From Planctomycetota bacterium (GTDB lineage: Bacteria; Planctomycetota; Planctomycetia; Gemmatales; Gemmataceae): a stretch of 64,000 bases of DNA. The DNA lies in contig JACPZP010000131.1 of NCBI GenBank assembly GCA_016195405.1, forward strand, positions 52,884 through 116,883, in the 5' to 3' direction. Numbering within the stretch: the stretch's first letter is position 1; each line of letters begins with the position of its first letter. Shown here piece by piece: positions 26,537 to 35,521 of the stretch. The position numbers and the translations under genes were made by a program. The notes beneath the pieces were generated by a model. It made no database searches. It was not told the origin of the DNA and saw nothing but the letters and a program-made list of their open reading frames with translations.

Positions 26537-28834
26537 ATGGCTCAGTTCCTTACGTGTCCAAACGGGCATCGCTGGGAGCTGAGCGACGATTCGAAGTCGA
26601 GTCGGTCGGCGCCGATCTGTCCCATTTGTTCGGCGGCCGGAAGTCTCCGAACGCTCCAAGTCATGGATGAATTGCCGCCTTTGCCGCAGCCCCAGATCCA
26701 GCCCGCACGAGCCTCACCGCTAAGGTCCTTTCAGGCGGCCGGCTATGAAATCTTGGGCGAGCTGGGGCGCGGCGGCATGGGCGTGGTTTACAAAGCCCGG
26801 CAAACTAGCCTCAACCGCTTGGTGGCTCTCAAAATGCTGCCCGGCGGAACGATTCACGACGCCGAAGCTCTGACGCGGCTGCGAGTCGAGGCCCTGACCG
26901 TCGCACGCCTGCAACATCCCCACATCGTGCATATCTACGATATCGGCGTCCAAGAAGGCTGCACGTATTTGGCATTGGAGTACATGGAAGGCGGCAGTCT
27001 TGCACAAAAGCTAGCACAACGACCCTGGCCCGCACGCGACGCGGCTCATTTAGTGGCAACACTAGCTCGCGCAGCTCAGGCCGCCCATGAGCGCCGCATC
27101 ATTCACCGCGACCTTAAGCCCGCGAATGTCCTCTTGATGGCCGACGGCACGCCCAAGATCGCCGACTTTGGACTGGCTAAAAACCTAGGCAGCGACTCCG
27201 TGACTCAGACCGGCGTCATTATGGGCAGCCCATGCTATATGGCGCCTGAGCAGGCCGAGGGGCTTACCAAGGAGATCGGCCCGCACACGGATGTTTACTC
27301 GCTCGGGGTGATCCTGTACGAAATGCTGACGGGGCGGCCTCCCTTCTTGGGTGCGACTCCCCTCGCCGTCGTTCGCCAGGTGGTGAGCGACGAGCCGACG
27401 CCGCCGTCCAGCCATCAAAAACAGATTTCCAGCGACCTCGAGGCAATCTGTCTGCGCTGCTTGCGCAAGAATCCGCGCGAGCGCTACGCCAGCGCGAAGG
27501 AATTGGCTGATGCGCTGCAGCACTTGCTCGACGACAAAACGGCCGAGATTGCCCGTACCAAACCTGATAGGTCCGAATCCCCGGGTTGGGCCCGATTATG
27601 GTGGGCGGCAGGCGGAGCGATGATCGTGGTTACGTTCGTTCTGTTGATCTGGAGCCGAATGCCGCTTTGGCCATGGACGCCGATTGCGGATTCAACCGGA
27701 AGCGAAAAAGTGAAAGACAACGCTGTCCGCGCGTCCTCAGACGGTACGAAGCCTGAGGATGCCGATCCTAAGGATCCCGATCCTAAGGGCGCAAATGGCA
27801 AGGGTACGAACGCTAAGGGCACAAAGCCAAGCGCAAAGAACGGCAACGAAGCGCCGCTGGCCCAGCAGAAGCCGAAGCCGGCGCGCGAACCCAAATGGGA
27901 AATCCTGCCCGCGATCGGGGCCAATGAAGAGAAATTCGCACGCCTGGCGTTCCCGACGCGTGAGGTCGGCTTCGCGGCGAGCAACCGCGCCATTTACAAG
28001 ACGGTTGACGCCGGCCTCACGTGGAAAGCGATCTTTCAACCGGCTTTCCTTAAGTCGGGCAACTTTCAAGCGCTTGGCTTTCGCGATGCGCTCGTTGGCT
28101 GGCTCGGCTCCAACAACAAGCTTTATGGCACGACGGACGGCGGCGATTCGTGGATTCCCGCGGACTTGAATGTTCGGGTGTTCGACTTGGCGCTGAGCCG
28201 CAAGGACCCATGGGTGGTCGTCGTAGGAACGATGGAGCCGGCCGGCTTTCCCGAGGCCCTCTTCAAGAAACGCGGCATCACCGGCAAGTGGACCGACCTA
28301 CTTTTTGCCAAGCGCGGCGCCGTCGAGGGCAGGAACGGCGGCGCCAGTCTGGTCGCCGTGTCCGGAGCGCAAACGATTTGGATAGGGTGCACGGATAGCT
28401 TCCAGGCGCGAAGCACATTGCTCCGGTCCAGCGACGGCGGCAAGTCGTGGAAAGCGGTCTTCACAAGTGAAAACCGCCGACTTCGTGCTCTCCATTTCGA
28501 CGATTTGGGCCGCGGCTGGGTATCCGCGTCGTCATTCTTGTGGCACACCGAAGACGGCGGCGACACGTGGAAGGCCCAGCTCAATCCTGAGGAACATGCC
28601 ATCCGCGCTTTGGCTTTTGATCCGCAGGGAAGTCAATTCGGCCTGGCGCTTCTTGAGGACAACCGCGACGACGGCAAACTCCTGTTCACGACTAACGGCG
28701 CCCTGTGGCGCACCACGAATCTGGGCATCAAAGGCACGCCCGTTCATGCCGCCGTGGTCGATGGCGCCTGCGCTTATGTGCTGCTAGAGGATGGCCGCGT
28801 CTGCCGTGATCTCGATCCAGAATTCAGGCCGTGA
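26537..28834 (+). CDS. Transmembrane Ser/Thr kinase with Ycf48/BNR-like propeller
   Basis: A 765-residue protein. A short zinc-binding head (LTCPNGH and ICPICSAAG) leads into a complete kinase domain (LGRGGMGVVYKARQ, VALKMLPGG, HRDLKPANVLL, DFGLAKNLG, GSPCYMAPEQ). One membrane helix follows at about 355-375 (WWAAGGAMIVVTFVLLIW), then a low-complexity Lys/Gly/Asp linker, then a C-terminal propeller with AVDAGLTWK-like, TTDGGDSWIP and SSDGGKSWK Asp boxes, as in Ycf48/photosystem II assembly factors. The propeller is probably the external sensor. GGAGG precedes the ATG. Its stop is 3 bases from the sigma factor start. Confidence 0.92.
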   Translation: MAQFLTCPNGHRWELSDDSKSSRSAPICPICSAAGSLRTLQVMDELPPLPQPQIQPARASPLRSFQAAGYEILGELGRGGMGVVYKARQTSLNRLVALKMLPGGTIHDAEALTRLRVEALTVARLQHPHIVHIYDIGVQEGCTYLALEYMEGGSLAQKLAQRPWPARDAAHLVATLARAAQAAHERRIIHRDLKPANVLLMADGTPKIADFGLAKNLGSDSVTQTGVIMGSPCYMAPEQAEGLTKEIGPHTDVYSLGVILYEMLTGRPPFLGATPLAVVRQVVSDEPTPPSSHQKQISSDLEAICLRCLRKNPRERYASAKELADALQHLLDDKTAEIARTKPDRSESPGWARLWWAAGGAMIVVTFVLLIWSRMPLWPWTPIADSTGSEKVKDNAVRASSDGTKPEDADPKDPDPKGANGKGTNAKGTKPSAKNGNEAPLAQQKPKPAREPKWEILPAIGANEEKFARLAFPTREVGFAASNRAIYKTVDAGLTWKAIFQPAFLKSGNFQALGFRDALVGWLGSNNKLYGTTDGGDSWIPADLNVRVFDLALSRKDPWVVVVGTMEPAGFPEALFKKRGITGKWTDLLFAKRGAVEGRNGGASLVAVSGAQTIWIGCTDSFQARSTLLRSSDGGKSWKAVFTSENRRLRALHFDDLGRGWVSASSFLWHTEDGGDTWKAQLNPEEHAIRALAFDPQGSQFGLALLEDNRDDGKLLFTTNGALWRTTNLGIKGTPVHAAVVDGACAYVLLEDGRVCRDLDPEFRP

Positions 28835-28837
28835 CCC

Positions 28838-29557
28838 ATGAACCGCACGGAGCTGGACCAGCGCTTGAGCCGAATCTCCACCCAATGGACTATGGTGTTC
28901 CGTGCCCACGGAGGGCAAGGAGACGCACTGGAACTGGCGCGGCGGACGCTACTGGAGCGCTACAGCGGCGCGGTCTTTCGCTATCTGGTCGCCGCCGTGC
29001 GCGACGCCGATGCCGCGGAAGATCTGGCCCAAGAATTCGCGCTACGTTTCCTGCGCGGCGATTTTCGGCGTGCTCAGCCAAGCAAAGGACGCTTTCGCAA
29101 TTACCTCAAGACGGCGCTGATCCATCTCGTTACCGATTATCACCGCAGCCGCCTAGCGTCTCCCCGGCCAATATCTCCCGATGTTGCGTCGCCGCCATCT
29201 CCGGAAGAAGATGAAACGACGTTCGTCGCAAGCTGGCGCGAGGAGCTGTTGGCGAGAACCTGGCAAGCACTCGAAAAGCACAATTCCACCTACAAGGCGG
29301 CCCTGGAATTACGGATCCAGGAACCCGAACTGTCGTCGGGGCAGTTGGCTGAAAAGCTGAGCGTTCAACTCGCAAAGCCAATTTCCGCCGCCTTGGTGCG
29401 CAAAGCACTGCAGCGCGCCCATGAGAAATTCGCCGACTTGATGCTCGACGAAGTTGCCGCATCGCTGGACACGACCACGCCGGACGAGCTGGAACAGGAG
29501 CTTCGCGAGTTGGATTTGCTGCGCTATTGCAGGGCGGCGCTGGCGCGGCGGAAATGA
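28838..29557 (+). CDS. ECF RNA polymerase sigma factor
   Basis: A 239-residue sigma-70 family protein. Region 2 is clear: ERYSGAVFRYLVAAVRDAD, AAEDLAQEFALRFLRGDF and GRFRNYLKTALIHLVTDYHR. Region 4 is less typical, with a tail of helices (LSVQLAKPISAALVRKALQR). It begins 3 bases after a membrane Ser/Thr kinase, so both come from one transcript. In several actinobacterial, planctomycete and vibrio ECF groups the linked kinase replaces the anti-sigma factor by phosphorylating the sigma factor. That control is inferred here. Confidence 0.9.
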   Translation: MNRTELDQRLSRISTQWTMVFRAHGGQGDALELARRTLLERYSGAVFRYLVAAVRDADAAEDLAQEFALRFLRGDFRRAQPSKGRFRNYLKTALIHLVTDYHRSRLASPRPISPDVASPPSPEEDETTFVASWREELLARTWQALEKHNSTYKAALELRIQEPELSSGQLAEKLSVQLAKPISAALVRKALQRAHEKFADLMLDEVAASLDTTTPDELEQELRELDLLRYCRAALARRK

Positions 29558-29562
29558 GAACA

Positions 29563-29595
29563 GGCCCAGGGTTGCCATAGTGCGAACCCTGGGCC
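29563..29595. terminator. Shared hairpin between convergent genes
   Basis: A perfect 11-base stem, GGCCCAGGGTT with AACCCTGGGCC, and an 11-base loop. It lies between the stops of the sigma factor gene and the secreted-protein gene. There is no strong U-tract on either side, so termination efficiency is uncertain. Confidence 0.6.
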
Positions 29596-29613
29596 ATTCC
29601 CCAAAACCACCTT

Positions 29614-31881
29614 TTACAGCGGGATATCGATCTCGTAACCGCCCGCCCAGAACACCAGTTCATTGTTGTTGACGTAGACGCCGACGCTTCCAACATTCAC
29701 GCCGTAGACGTATGCCGTCGCGCTGCCGCCGCCGGAGAAGGTCATGTGACCGGCGGAGTTCACGTTGATGTACACCGTGGCGGTTACATCACCCTCGGCC
29801 GGACCGTTCGACGCGCTGCCCGCCAGGTCGGCTCTGAACGTGAAACCGTTGAGATGCGAGTAAGTGAGCGTGTATGTCTCCGAGCCGCTGAACGGGCCCA
29901 GATCCGCGTGATCGACCGCGCTCAAGACGAAGTCGCCGTTGCTGTAGACCTGGCCCTTCAAGTCCTCCGACGCCAAACCAAGGACGTTCATGCTCAGGTC
30001 GACCGTGACGCTGGTTTGATTAACCATGGTGACAACCGGGCTGGGCAGGCCGTTCAGACCGGGAAACATGGTAATGACCGGGACCGGCCAATTGCCAAGG
30101 ACTTTGATCTCGCCAACGGTGCTGAAGCCAAAAGGCTGATAGCCGCCTTGGAAGTCCACATAGAAGTGACCGCCCTTGGCAAAGGCCGCGTCGAGATCAA
30201 TCGTGTTGACGGGCGCGGTAAAGGGGGCGAGCTGGGTGCCGGCGAAGGGATTGGCGGTGCCGCCGCGGAAATAGGCGTTCTCCGTGGTTCCATCATAGAT
30301 CAAGGACGCATTGCCAAGCGCCAGTTTCGGAGCATTATTGGTCATGAGCCAGTCGACCACGCTCAGCTTGCCGCCGAACCGGCTCGCCAGGCCAGGAACG
30401 TCGGCGATTTTCTTCCAGGGACTGAGCTTCAGCGTACCGTTGACGCCGGCGCTAAAGTTGCTGAAGATCGTGTCGATTGCCTGGCCATAGGCCGACAACG
30501 CTTGCGGATTCGTGAGGCCGTCGAGCAAGGGCTGCAGGCTCAAGCTTGGATTGCCCAGGACCTGACCGGTGTGGTTGGGATCGAGATTCAGCGTGATGTT
30601 GCCGTCAAGCTCGGAAGGCACTCCCGTCAGCGCGGTCAGGTCGAACTGGCTCTGAATGTAGACATGGCCCCGCAAATTGCCGTGCCACTGCGACGGTGCA
30701 TCGACCGGCGTGAACGGAATGATTCCGTGCGCGGAGCCGGCAAGCGCCGTGACGTAGGTGGTGTCGCCCGAGAGCGGGCTGCCGATATAGAGGAACGGGT
30801 CGGCCGGGTCGAGTACGGCGCTGAACGCCTGCGTGATGCTGCCGGCGGAGCTGTTCGCCAGCGGATTGACGCTCAGGTACAGGTACGGAATCTCGTTGTT
30901 GAGCGGGGCGCCCGTGTTCTTGAGCGCCATGTCGCGGCCCAGGCCGATGTTGATCTTCGTCCCTGCACTGATTTGGCCGATGTCCAGAAGGCCTGGCGGA
31001 TAGATAACGCCCAGAATCGCTTCGTAAGCGGCCAGCGACGGCGGCGCCGTCCAATCGATCGAATTGACTTCGCCGAACGCGTCGCCCCATAGCTGCGGCT
31101 TGGTGGTAAGCGTCAGGTCCGAAGGCAAATGGATCAACACATCGCCCGCGGCGGTTTGCAAGTAGATGTCGCCGGTCGCCCTGTAGCTGGCGGAAGTCAA
31201 GGCGTTCGCGGTGGTCGGAGTCTCCGCCCAGTTGCCGCGGATGCCGAAGCCATGGCCCGTCGGACCGGCGATGTTGAGGACGTTGCCGTTTTGCCAGGCG
31301 GTCATAGCGCCGTCGGTGCGGTTGAGGAGAGTGGAATCGAGATTGAAGTTGTCCAGGCCGACAGCCCGCAAGTGAGCGGTGTAGTTAATACTTTGCGTGC
31401 TCGCCGTGCCCGTCCAACTCACCGCGAGGAAATAGATTCCTGGACTTGTCACTCGGTACTCGAGGCTTTGACCGTAGTTGGCAAGTTGAACCGTCTGCGG
31501 GACGCCGGCGCCGTTTTGCAGCGACAGCGTTGCACGAGCCGTCGTAAAAGGCAGACCGAGAGAGCCTCTGGTAACGAGCGAGCCGGACACGTCAGTCGTG
31601 AAGACCTGGCCCGCGGTCAAAGCGATTCGCAGCATGTCAACGTCCGTGCTGCCGGCCAGCTTGCCCTGCACCTGCGTCTCCATCATGGCCGCCAGAGGGA
31701 TGGTTTGTGCGGTTGCACGGGTGTTGCCGAAGTCAGCCGCTTCCGTGATGGTCGAATAGAGGATGGGAGCGGTGGAAGGCATTGCTCGATCTTCAAGAGC
31801 TTCGATGCCGGGCCGCCAGCGGTGCGATTTGCGCGCGGGCCGGTTGAATCGTGAGGTGATCAGCTTCCTAAAGAGTTTCAT
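29614..31881 (-). CDS. Large secreted protein with LEDRAMPS sorting motif
   Basis: A 755-residue protein. The N-terminus is basic with no standard hydrophobic core (RFNRPARKSHRWRPGIEALE), then LEDRAMPS, the planctomycete LExR-type surface-protein signature. Residues 50-150 resemble a bacterial pre-peptidase/PPC-like domain (VDMLRIALTAGQVFTTDVSG). The rest is Thr/Ser/Gly-rich beta structure without Cys. It may form part of the cell surface or matrix. AAAGGCTAAG precedes the ATG. A second protein with the same signature is at 42657-43778. Confidence 0.75.
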   Translation of the reverse strand: MKLFRKLITSRFNRPARKSHRWRPGIEALEDRAMPSTAPILYSTITEAADFGNTRATAQTIPLAAMMETQVQGKLAGSTDVDMLRIALTAGQVFTTDVSGSLVTRGSLGLPFTTARATLSLQNGAGVPQTVQLANYGQSLEYRVTSPGIYFLAVSWTGTASTQSINYTAHLRAVGLDNFNLDSTLLNRTDGAMTAWQNGNVLNIAGPTGHGFGIRGNWAETPTTANALTSASYRATGDIYLQTAAGDVLIHLPSDLTLTTKPQLWGDAFGEVNSIDWTAPPSLAAYEAILGVIYPPGLLDIGQISAGTKINIGLGRDMALKNTGAPLNNEIPYLYLSVNPLANSSAGSITQAFSAVLDPADPFLYIGSPLSGDTTYVTALAGSAHGIIPFTPVDAPSQWHGNLRGHVYIQSQFDLTALTGVPSELDGNITLNLDPNHTGQVLGNPSLSLQPLLDGLTNPQALSAYGQAIDTIFSNFSAGVNGTLKLSPWKKIADVPGLASRFGGKLSVVDWLMTNNAPKLALGNASLIYDGTTENAYFRGGTANPFAGTQLAPFTAPVNTIDLDAAFAKGGHFYVDFQGGYQPFGFSTVGEIKVLGNWPVPVITMFPGLNGLPSPVVTMVNQTSVTVDLSMNVLGLASEDLKGQVYSNGDFVLSAVDHADLGPFSGSETYTLTYSHLNGFTFRADLAGSASNGPAEGDVTATVYINVNSAGHMTFSGGGSATAYVYGVNVGSVGVYVNNNELVFWAGGYEIDIPL

Positions 31882-31950
31882 GGCTTAGCCTTTCGGACAA
31901 GGGTTGGGGATCGTTCTTCCAGTCAACCCTTGTACGAATGCTGTGACAGC

Positions 31951-32045
31951 ATAAAGGGGACATTCATGTTTATTAATGCCATTAGCGAAAACGCACGCGG
32001 ACGCCAGCGGTGTCAAGATAAAACATGAATTCCCCTTAAACTTCC
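31951..32045. repeat. MITE-like direct repeat, copy 1
   Basis: 95 bases that match 32351-32446 at all but a few positions, with one base deleted. It starts with AAAGGGGACATTCATG and ends in the reverse of that motif (CATGAATTCCCCTT), giving terminal inverted repeats of about 18 bases. The short interior is AGCGAAAACGCACGCGG followed by a small hairpin region. Confidence 0.85.
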
Positions 32046-32350
32046 CCGTCGTAGCAGTCAAGGCATCCGGGCCGTATGGCGGCTGGTGTTGGCGAGAAGG
32101 TCTTGCCGGCGCGCTTGCGTCGCTTTCGCGGTGCGCGCCGAGCGTCCCCGACCGCCTGGCGCAGCGCGTGACAGCCCGCCCCAACATTCCAGGCCGACGC
32201 CCATCGAAAAACGCGCTTGTGGCCCGGCCTATTTTGCTTACACTGAAGCAAGTCTGCACCAGTCCCGCGGCCATCGAAACTCCATCGCTTCCTGACTGTG
32301 GGGTCCGCGGTTTAGTTCAACTCGATTCTATGCGGCATGCTCCGAGGAGA
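32046..32350. other. Unassigned 305 bases between the two repeats
   Basis: There is no convincing gene on either strand and no transposase fragment. The sequence is G+C-rich, like the flanks. It could be a decayed gene, a promoter region, or DNA brought in with the repeats. The whole gap between the secreted-protein gene and the WD40 gene is 31882-32463. Confidence 0.5.
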
Positions 32351-32446
32351 ATAAAGGGGACATTCATGTTTATTAATGCCATTAGCGAAAACGCACGCGG
32401 ACACTCGCGGTGTCGAGATAAAACATGAATGTCCCCTTAAACTTCC
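32351..32446. repeat. MITE-like direct repeat, copy 2
   Basis: A 96-base copy with complete terminal inverted repeats (AAGGGGACATTCATG and CATGAATGTCCCCTT). Its right end lies 17 bases before the WD40 start codon, so it forms most of that gene's untranslated leader. A one-ended remnant of the same motif occurs near 36297. Confidence 0.85.
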
Positions 32447-32463
32447 TCGCCGAGGAGGTCATC

Positions 32464-35259
32464 ATGCGTGGAGTGTTCTACAAGGCCGTCGCGATCTTCG
32501 CGATGGTAAGCGTGCTGGCACTCGGTAGCGGAGGGGCCGCCGTGGCCTCCCCGCAGCAGACCGCGCCGCCTGCTCCCGCGCCTGTCGCGCCGAAGGGGGT
32601 CGCCCGGACCGACGCACTGGGCGACCCGCTCCCCCAGGGGGCTCTGGCTCGGCTTGGCACGCTTCGCTTCCGAGCAGGGATGTGGCCAAAGCAGATCGTG
32701 GCCACCCCGGACGGGAAGAAACTGGTCACGGTTGGTTTCAACCTCAGCGCGTCGGAGCGCCTCGCCGTCTGGGACGCCGCGACCGGCCGGGCGATCCGGC
32801 AGGTCCCGTTGCCGAACGTGTCGGTCCAGGCGACGACGGTCTTGCCGAATGGCCGAGGGTTCGCCATTGTCAAGGTGAGCAGGGACGATTATGCCGTGTG
32901 GGAGTTTACCGAGGACAAGGCCGCACCGCCGACGGCCACCCGCCCGGACGAGATCAACGTGACCGGGAACGGCACGTTTGCGGCCTCGGTGGTCTCGCCG
33001 GACGGCAACCTGCTCGCCGGCGGCGAACGTGCGGGGGACGCCGGCAACGAAGGCAAGCTGCACGTGTGGTCCCTCGTCCCCGACAGCCGGGTGCGCGCCC
33101 TGAGTCCGCGCTGGTCGCTGGACCTGCCCGGCGGCTTCCTCGGCCTCGCCTTCACGGCGGACGGAAAGCGGCTCATCGGCATCGTCCAGCGGCACGCGCG
33201 GGCGAAAATCGGCCCGATGGGACGGGTGGTCCCCGGGCAGCCCGCACCGACCGTCAACGTCTTCGCATGGGACGCGGCGACGGGGAAACAAATCATCGCG
33301 TTCGAAGGGCCGGGCGGCAAGGAGCTCCGAACGTTCAAGGACGTTGACCCCTACGAGACGCCGGCCGGTTTGGGGAGGACGCTGGCTATTACCCCGGACG
33401 GGCGGACGCTTTACGCGCTTGACCAGTCGGGCCGGATGGCGGCCATCGACCTCACGACCGGGAAGGAGCGGTACGGATTCGTGGCCTTTGCGCCCGGGCC
33501 GCCTTCCCGCGAGCCGTTTACCATCGATGGGCTGGCCATTACCGCGGATGGGAGCACGTTGATCGCCGTCCAACGATTCGAGACCATCGCCGGGTTCGAC
33601 GCCCGCACCGGCAAGCAGCTATGGCAGTGCCGTGACAAGAACGTGAACTCGGTGCACAGCCTCGGCGTTCTTCCCGACGGCAAGCGATTCGTCATCGGCC
33701 ACAATGGTGGGAGCCTATTGATCTGCGAAGCGGCAACCGGCAAGGTGCTCAACGAGCAGCCTGGGCACGGCGGCATGCTGGCGGCCGTGGCGATCACCGA
33801 CGCCGGCCGCACCGCGCTCACCAGCGCCGGCGATAGAACCATTTGCCGATGGGACCTGGCGACCGGCAAGCAAGTCGGACGCACCACGCTTGACTCGCTG
33901 GAGTCCTTTCACGTGATCGGGTTTGCCCCAGACGCCCAAAGGGCAGTGGCCGGATGGCACGTCGAGCGAGGTGTCGCCGCGGGGCTGATCGACGTCGCCA
34001 CGGGCAAGGTCCTTGCCGAGCTGCCCGTGGCGAAGTCCTACGAGTTCCCGCTGACGTGGCTGCCGGACGGGTCCCTGATCGCGTCGCAAGGATCGGACAA
34101 GGCATGCCACTTCGACCGGGAAGGACGGGAGCTGCGATCGTTCAAGGCGGCCGAAGGCCGGCAAGTGAACGCTGTCGCGGTCTCTCCGGATGGGAAGTGG
34201 CTGGTCATGGCTGGAGAGGGTGCGCCCAGCGGCGGCTTGCGCGCGAGCCGTGGTTGGCTCGGCCTGTTCGACGTCCAGAGCGGAGCATCCAAGGGTATCT
34301 GGGAGTTCCCGAACCTGTTCAGCAACGCCGCGTTCACCCCGGATGGCGCGGCCATCGTACTTGGCGGCAGCCTCGTGTCGCTGCCGCGCCCCGCCTTTGC
34401 GGTTGGCGGCTGGACGACGGTGGCGAACGCGGTGGTCCTATTCGATCCCGCTGAAAGAAAGATTTTCACGCCGTTCGCCGCACCGAACCCACAGGCAATG
34501 CAGCGCTTCGCGGATAGGCTTGCCATGGCGCCGACGGGCTACCAGTTCGCGGTCGCCGAGGTGTTCGAGAGCGAATACACGATCACCACGTACGAGACGG
34601 CGTCCGGCGCCATTCGCCGCCAGCTGCGTGGGCATGGCAACCTCGTCAGCCAGCTCGTATTCACGCCCGACGGCCAGCGGCTCGTGTCTGCCAGCCGGGA
34701 CGGCACCGGCCTGGTGTGGGACGTCGCCCCACCGCGCCCGGAGGCCTTAATCAAGCTCTCCGATACAGACCGCCGCCTGCGCTGGGAAGCCCTGGGCGCC
34801 GCCGACGCGGAGGCTGCCTACCGGGCTCTCGGCGAGTTGGCAGCAGATCCGGTCGCCACGGTGGCCTTCCTGAAGGCCAACCTGAAGGCGACGGTCGCTC
34901 CTTCAAGCGCCGAGATCGATCGACTAATTGAACGCCTTGACGCTGCCGACTTCGCCGAGCGCGACGCCGCATCCAAGGACCTCGGTCGCCTCGGCACCCA
35001 GGCGGTGTCGCGCGTGCGTGACCGCTTGCCGCAGGCAGCCTCGCTGGAGGTCCGGCGCCGTCTCGAAGCATTCTTGCACGAACACGACTGGCGCGGGCGA
35101 TTGACGGGTTCGCGCCTGCGCGAGCGCCGGGCCATTGAGTTGCTCGAAACCATCGCAACGCCGCTGGCGCTGGCGGTCCTCAAGTCGGCGGCGGAGCCCG
35201 GGGACACTCCCCTGGCGCGTGACGCGGCCGGGGCGACGAAAAGGCTTCAGGCCAGGTAG
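32464..35259 (+). CDS. Exported WD40-repeat protein with C-terminal helical repeat
   Basis: A 931-residue protein. A signal peptide covers about residues 5-30 (AVAIFAMVSVLALGSGGAA). The planctomycete WD40 signature TDALGDPLPQGALARLGTLR follows. Many blades are visible (TPDGKKLVTVG, VWDAATGRAIRQV, SPDGKWLVMAG, SASRDGTGLVWDV). The last 150 residues (IDRLIERLDAADFAERDAAS onward) form HEAT-like helices, as in the 18720 gene. ATG 32464 has GAGGAGGT upstream. The in-frame ATG at 32425 lies inside the upstream repeat and is not used here. Confidence 0.88.
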   Translation: MRGVFYKAVAIFAMVSVLALGSGGAAVASPQQTAPPAPAPVAPKGVARTDALGDPLPQGALARLGTLRFRAGMWPKQIVATPDGKKLVTVGFNLSASERLAVWDAATGRAIRQVPLPNVSVQATTVLPNGRGFAIVKVSRDDYAVWEFTEDKAAPPTATRPDEINVTGNGTFAASVVSPDGNLLAGGERAGDAGNEGKLHVWSLVPDSRVRALSPRWSLDLPGGFLGLAFTADGKRLIGIVQRHARAKIGPMGRVVPGQPAPTVNVFAWDAATGKQIIAFEGPGGKELRTFKDVDPYETPAGLGRTLAITPDGRTLYALDQSGRMAAIDLTTGKERYGFVAFAPGPPSREPFTIDGLAITADGSTLIAVQRFETIAGFDARTGKQLWQCRDKNVNSVHSLGVLPDGKRFVIGHNGGSLLICEAATGKVLNEQPGHGGMLAAVAITDAGRTALTSAGDRTICRWDLATGKQVGRTTLDSLESFHVIGFAPDAQRAVAGWHVERGVAAGLIDVATGKVLAELPVAKSYEFPLTWLPDGSLIASQGSDKACHFDREGRELRSFKAAEGRQVNAVAVSPDGKWLVMAGEGAPSGGLRASRGWLGLFDVQSGASKGIWEFPNLFSNAAFTPDGAAIVLGGSLVSLPRPAFAVGGWTTVANAVVLFDPAERKIFTPFAAPNPQAMQRFADRLAMAPTGYQFAVAEVFESEYTITTYETASGAIRRQLRGHGNLVSQLVFTPDGQRLVSASRDGTGLVWDVAPPRPEALIKLSDTDRRLRWEALGAADAEAAYRALGELAADPVATVAFLKANLKATVAPSSAEIDRLIERLDAADFAERDAASKDLGRLGTQAVSRVRDRLPQAASLEVRRRLEAFLHEHDWRGRLTGSRLRERRAIELLETIATPLALAVLKSAAEPGDTPLARDAAGATKRLQAR

Positions 35260-35349
35260 ACCGCAAGGTTCTCGACGAACTCGGCACGCTGTGCGCCTAG
35301 CGCGTCACCGGATTCGATGCTTTATGTCCTTATTAGAACCGTAGAACCG

Positions 35350-35379
35350 TAGGGTGCGTCAAGCGCTTGACGCACCCTA
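35350..35379. repeat. 30-base perfect palindrome
   Basis: TAGGGTGCGTCAAGC is followed at once by its reverse complement GCTTGACGCACCCTA. The 15-base arms have no mismatch and no loop. It lies 91 bases after the WD40 stop, so it could terminate or protect that transcript. Its core GGGTGCGTC...GACGCACCC resembles a dispersed hairpin known from many unrelated bacteria. Confidence 0.8.
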
Positions 35380-35521
35380 TCTGCTCACGGCACGGAAGCT
35401 CGCCACAATGTCCCAAAACCCGGAATTGATCCAGGGCCTGTTCTTCCGCTGCTGTGTGGCAGATTTATTCGGATGACCCATACCTCCAGTATTTGGGACT
35501 AAAATAGTGAGGACTCCGCTG

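Noticed and set aside
29746..31092. A 448-codon open frame on the plus strand
   Set aside because: It is antisense to the secreted LEDRAMPS protein and has shadow-frame composition (Arg/Ala/Val/Asp-rich, no domain). The minus-strand gene has a clear signature and ribosome-binding site.
31885..32274. A 129-codon minus-strand frame between the MITE-like copies
   Set aside because: It crosses copy 1 of the repeat, has no recognisable domain and lacks a ribosome-binding site. I could not link it to a transposase.
32425..32463. An upstream in-frame start for the second WD40 gene
   Set aside because: It lies inside the MITE-like repeat; the ATG at 32464 has GAGGAGGT and is followed by a normal signal peptide.
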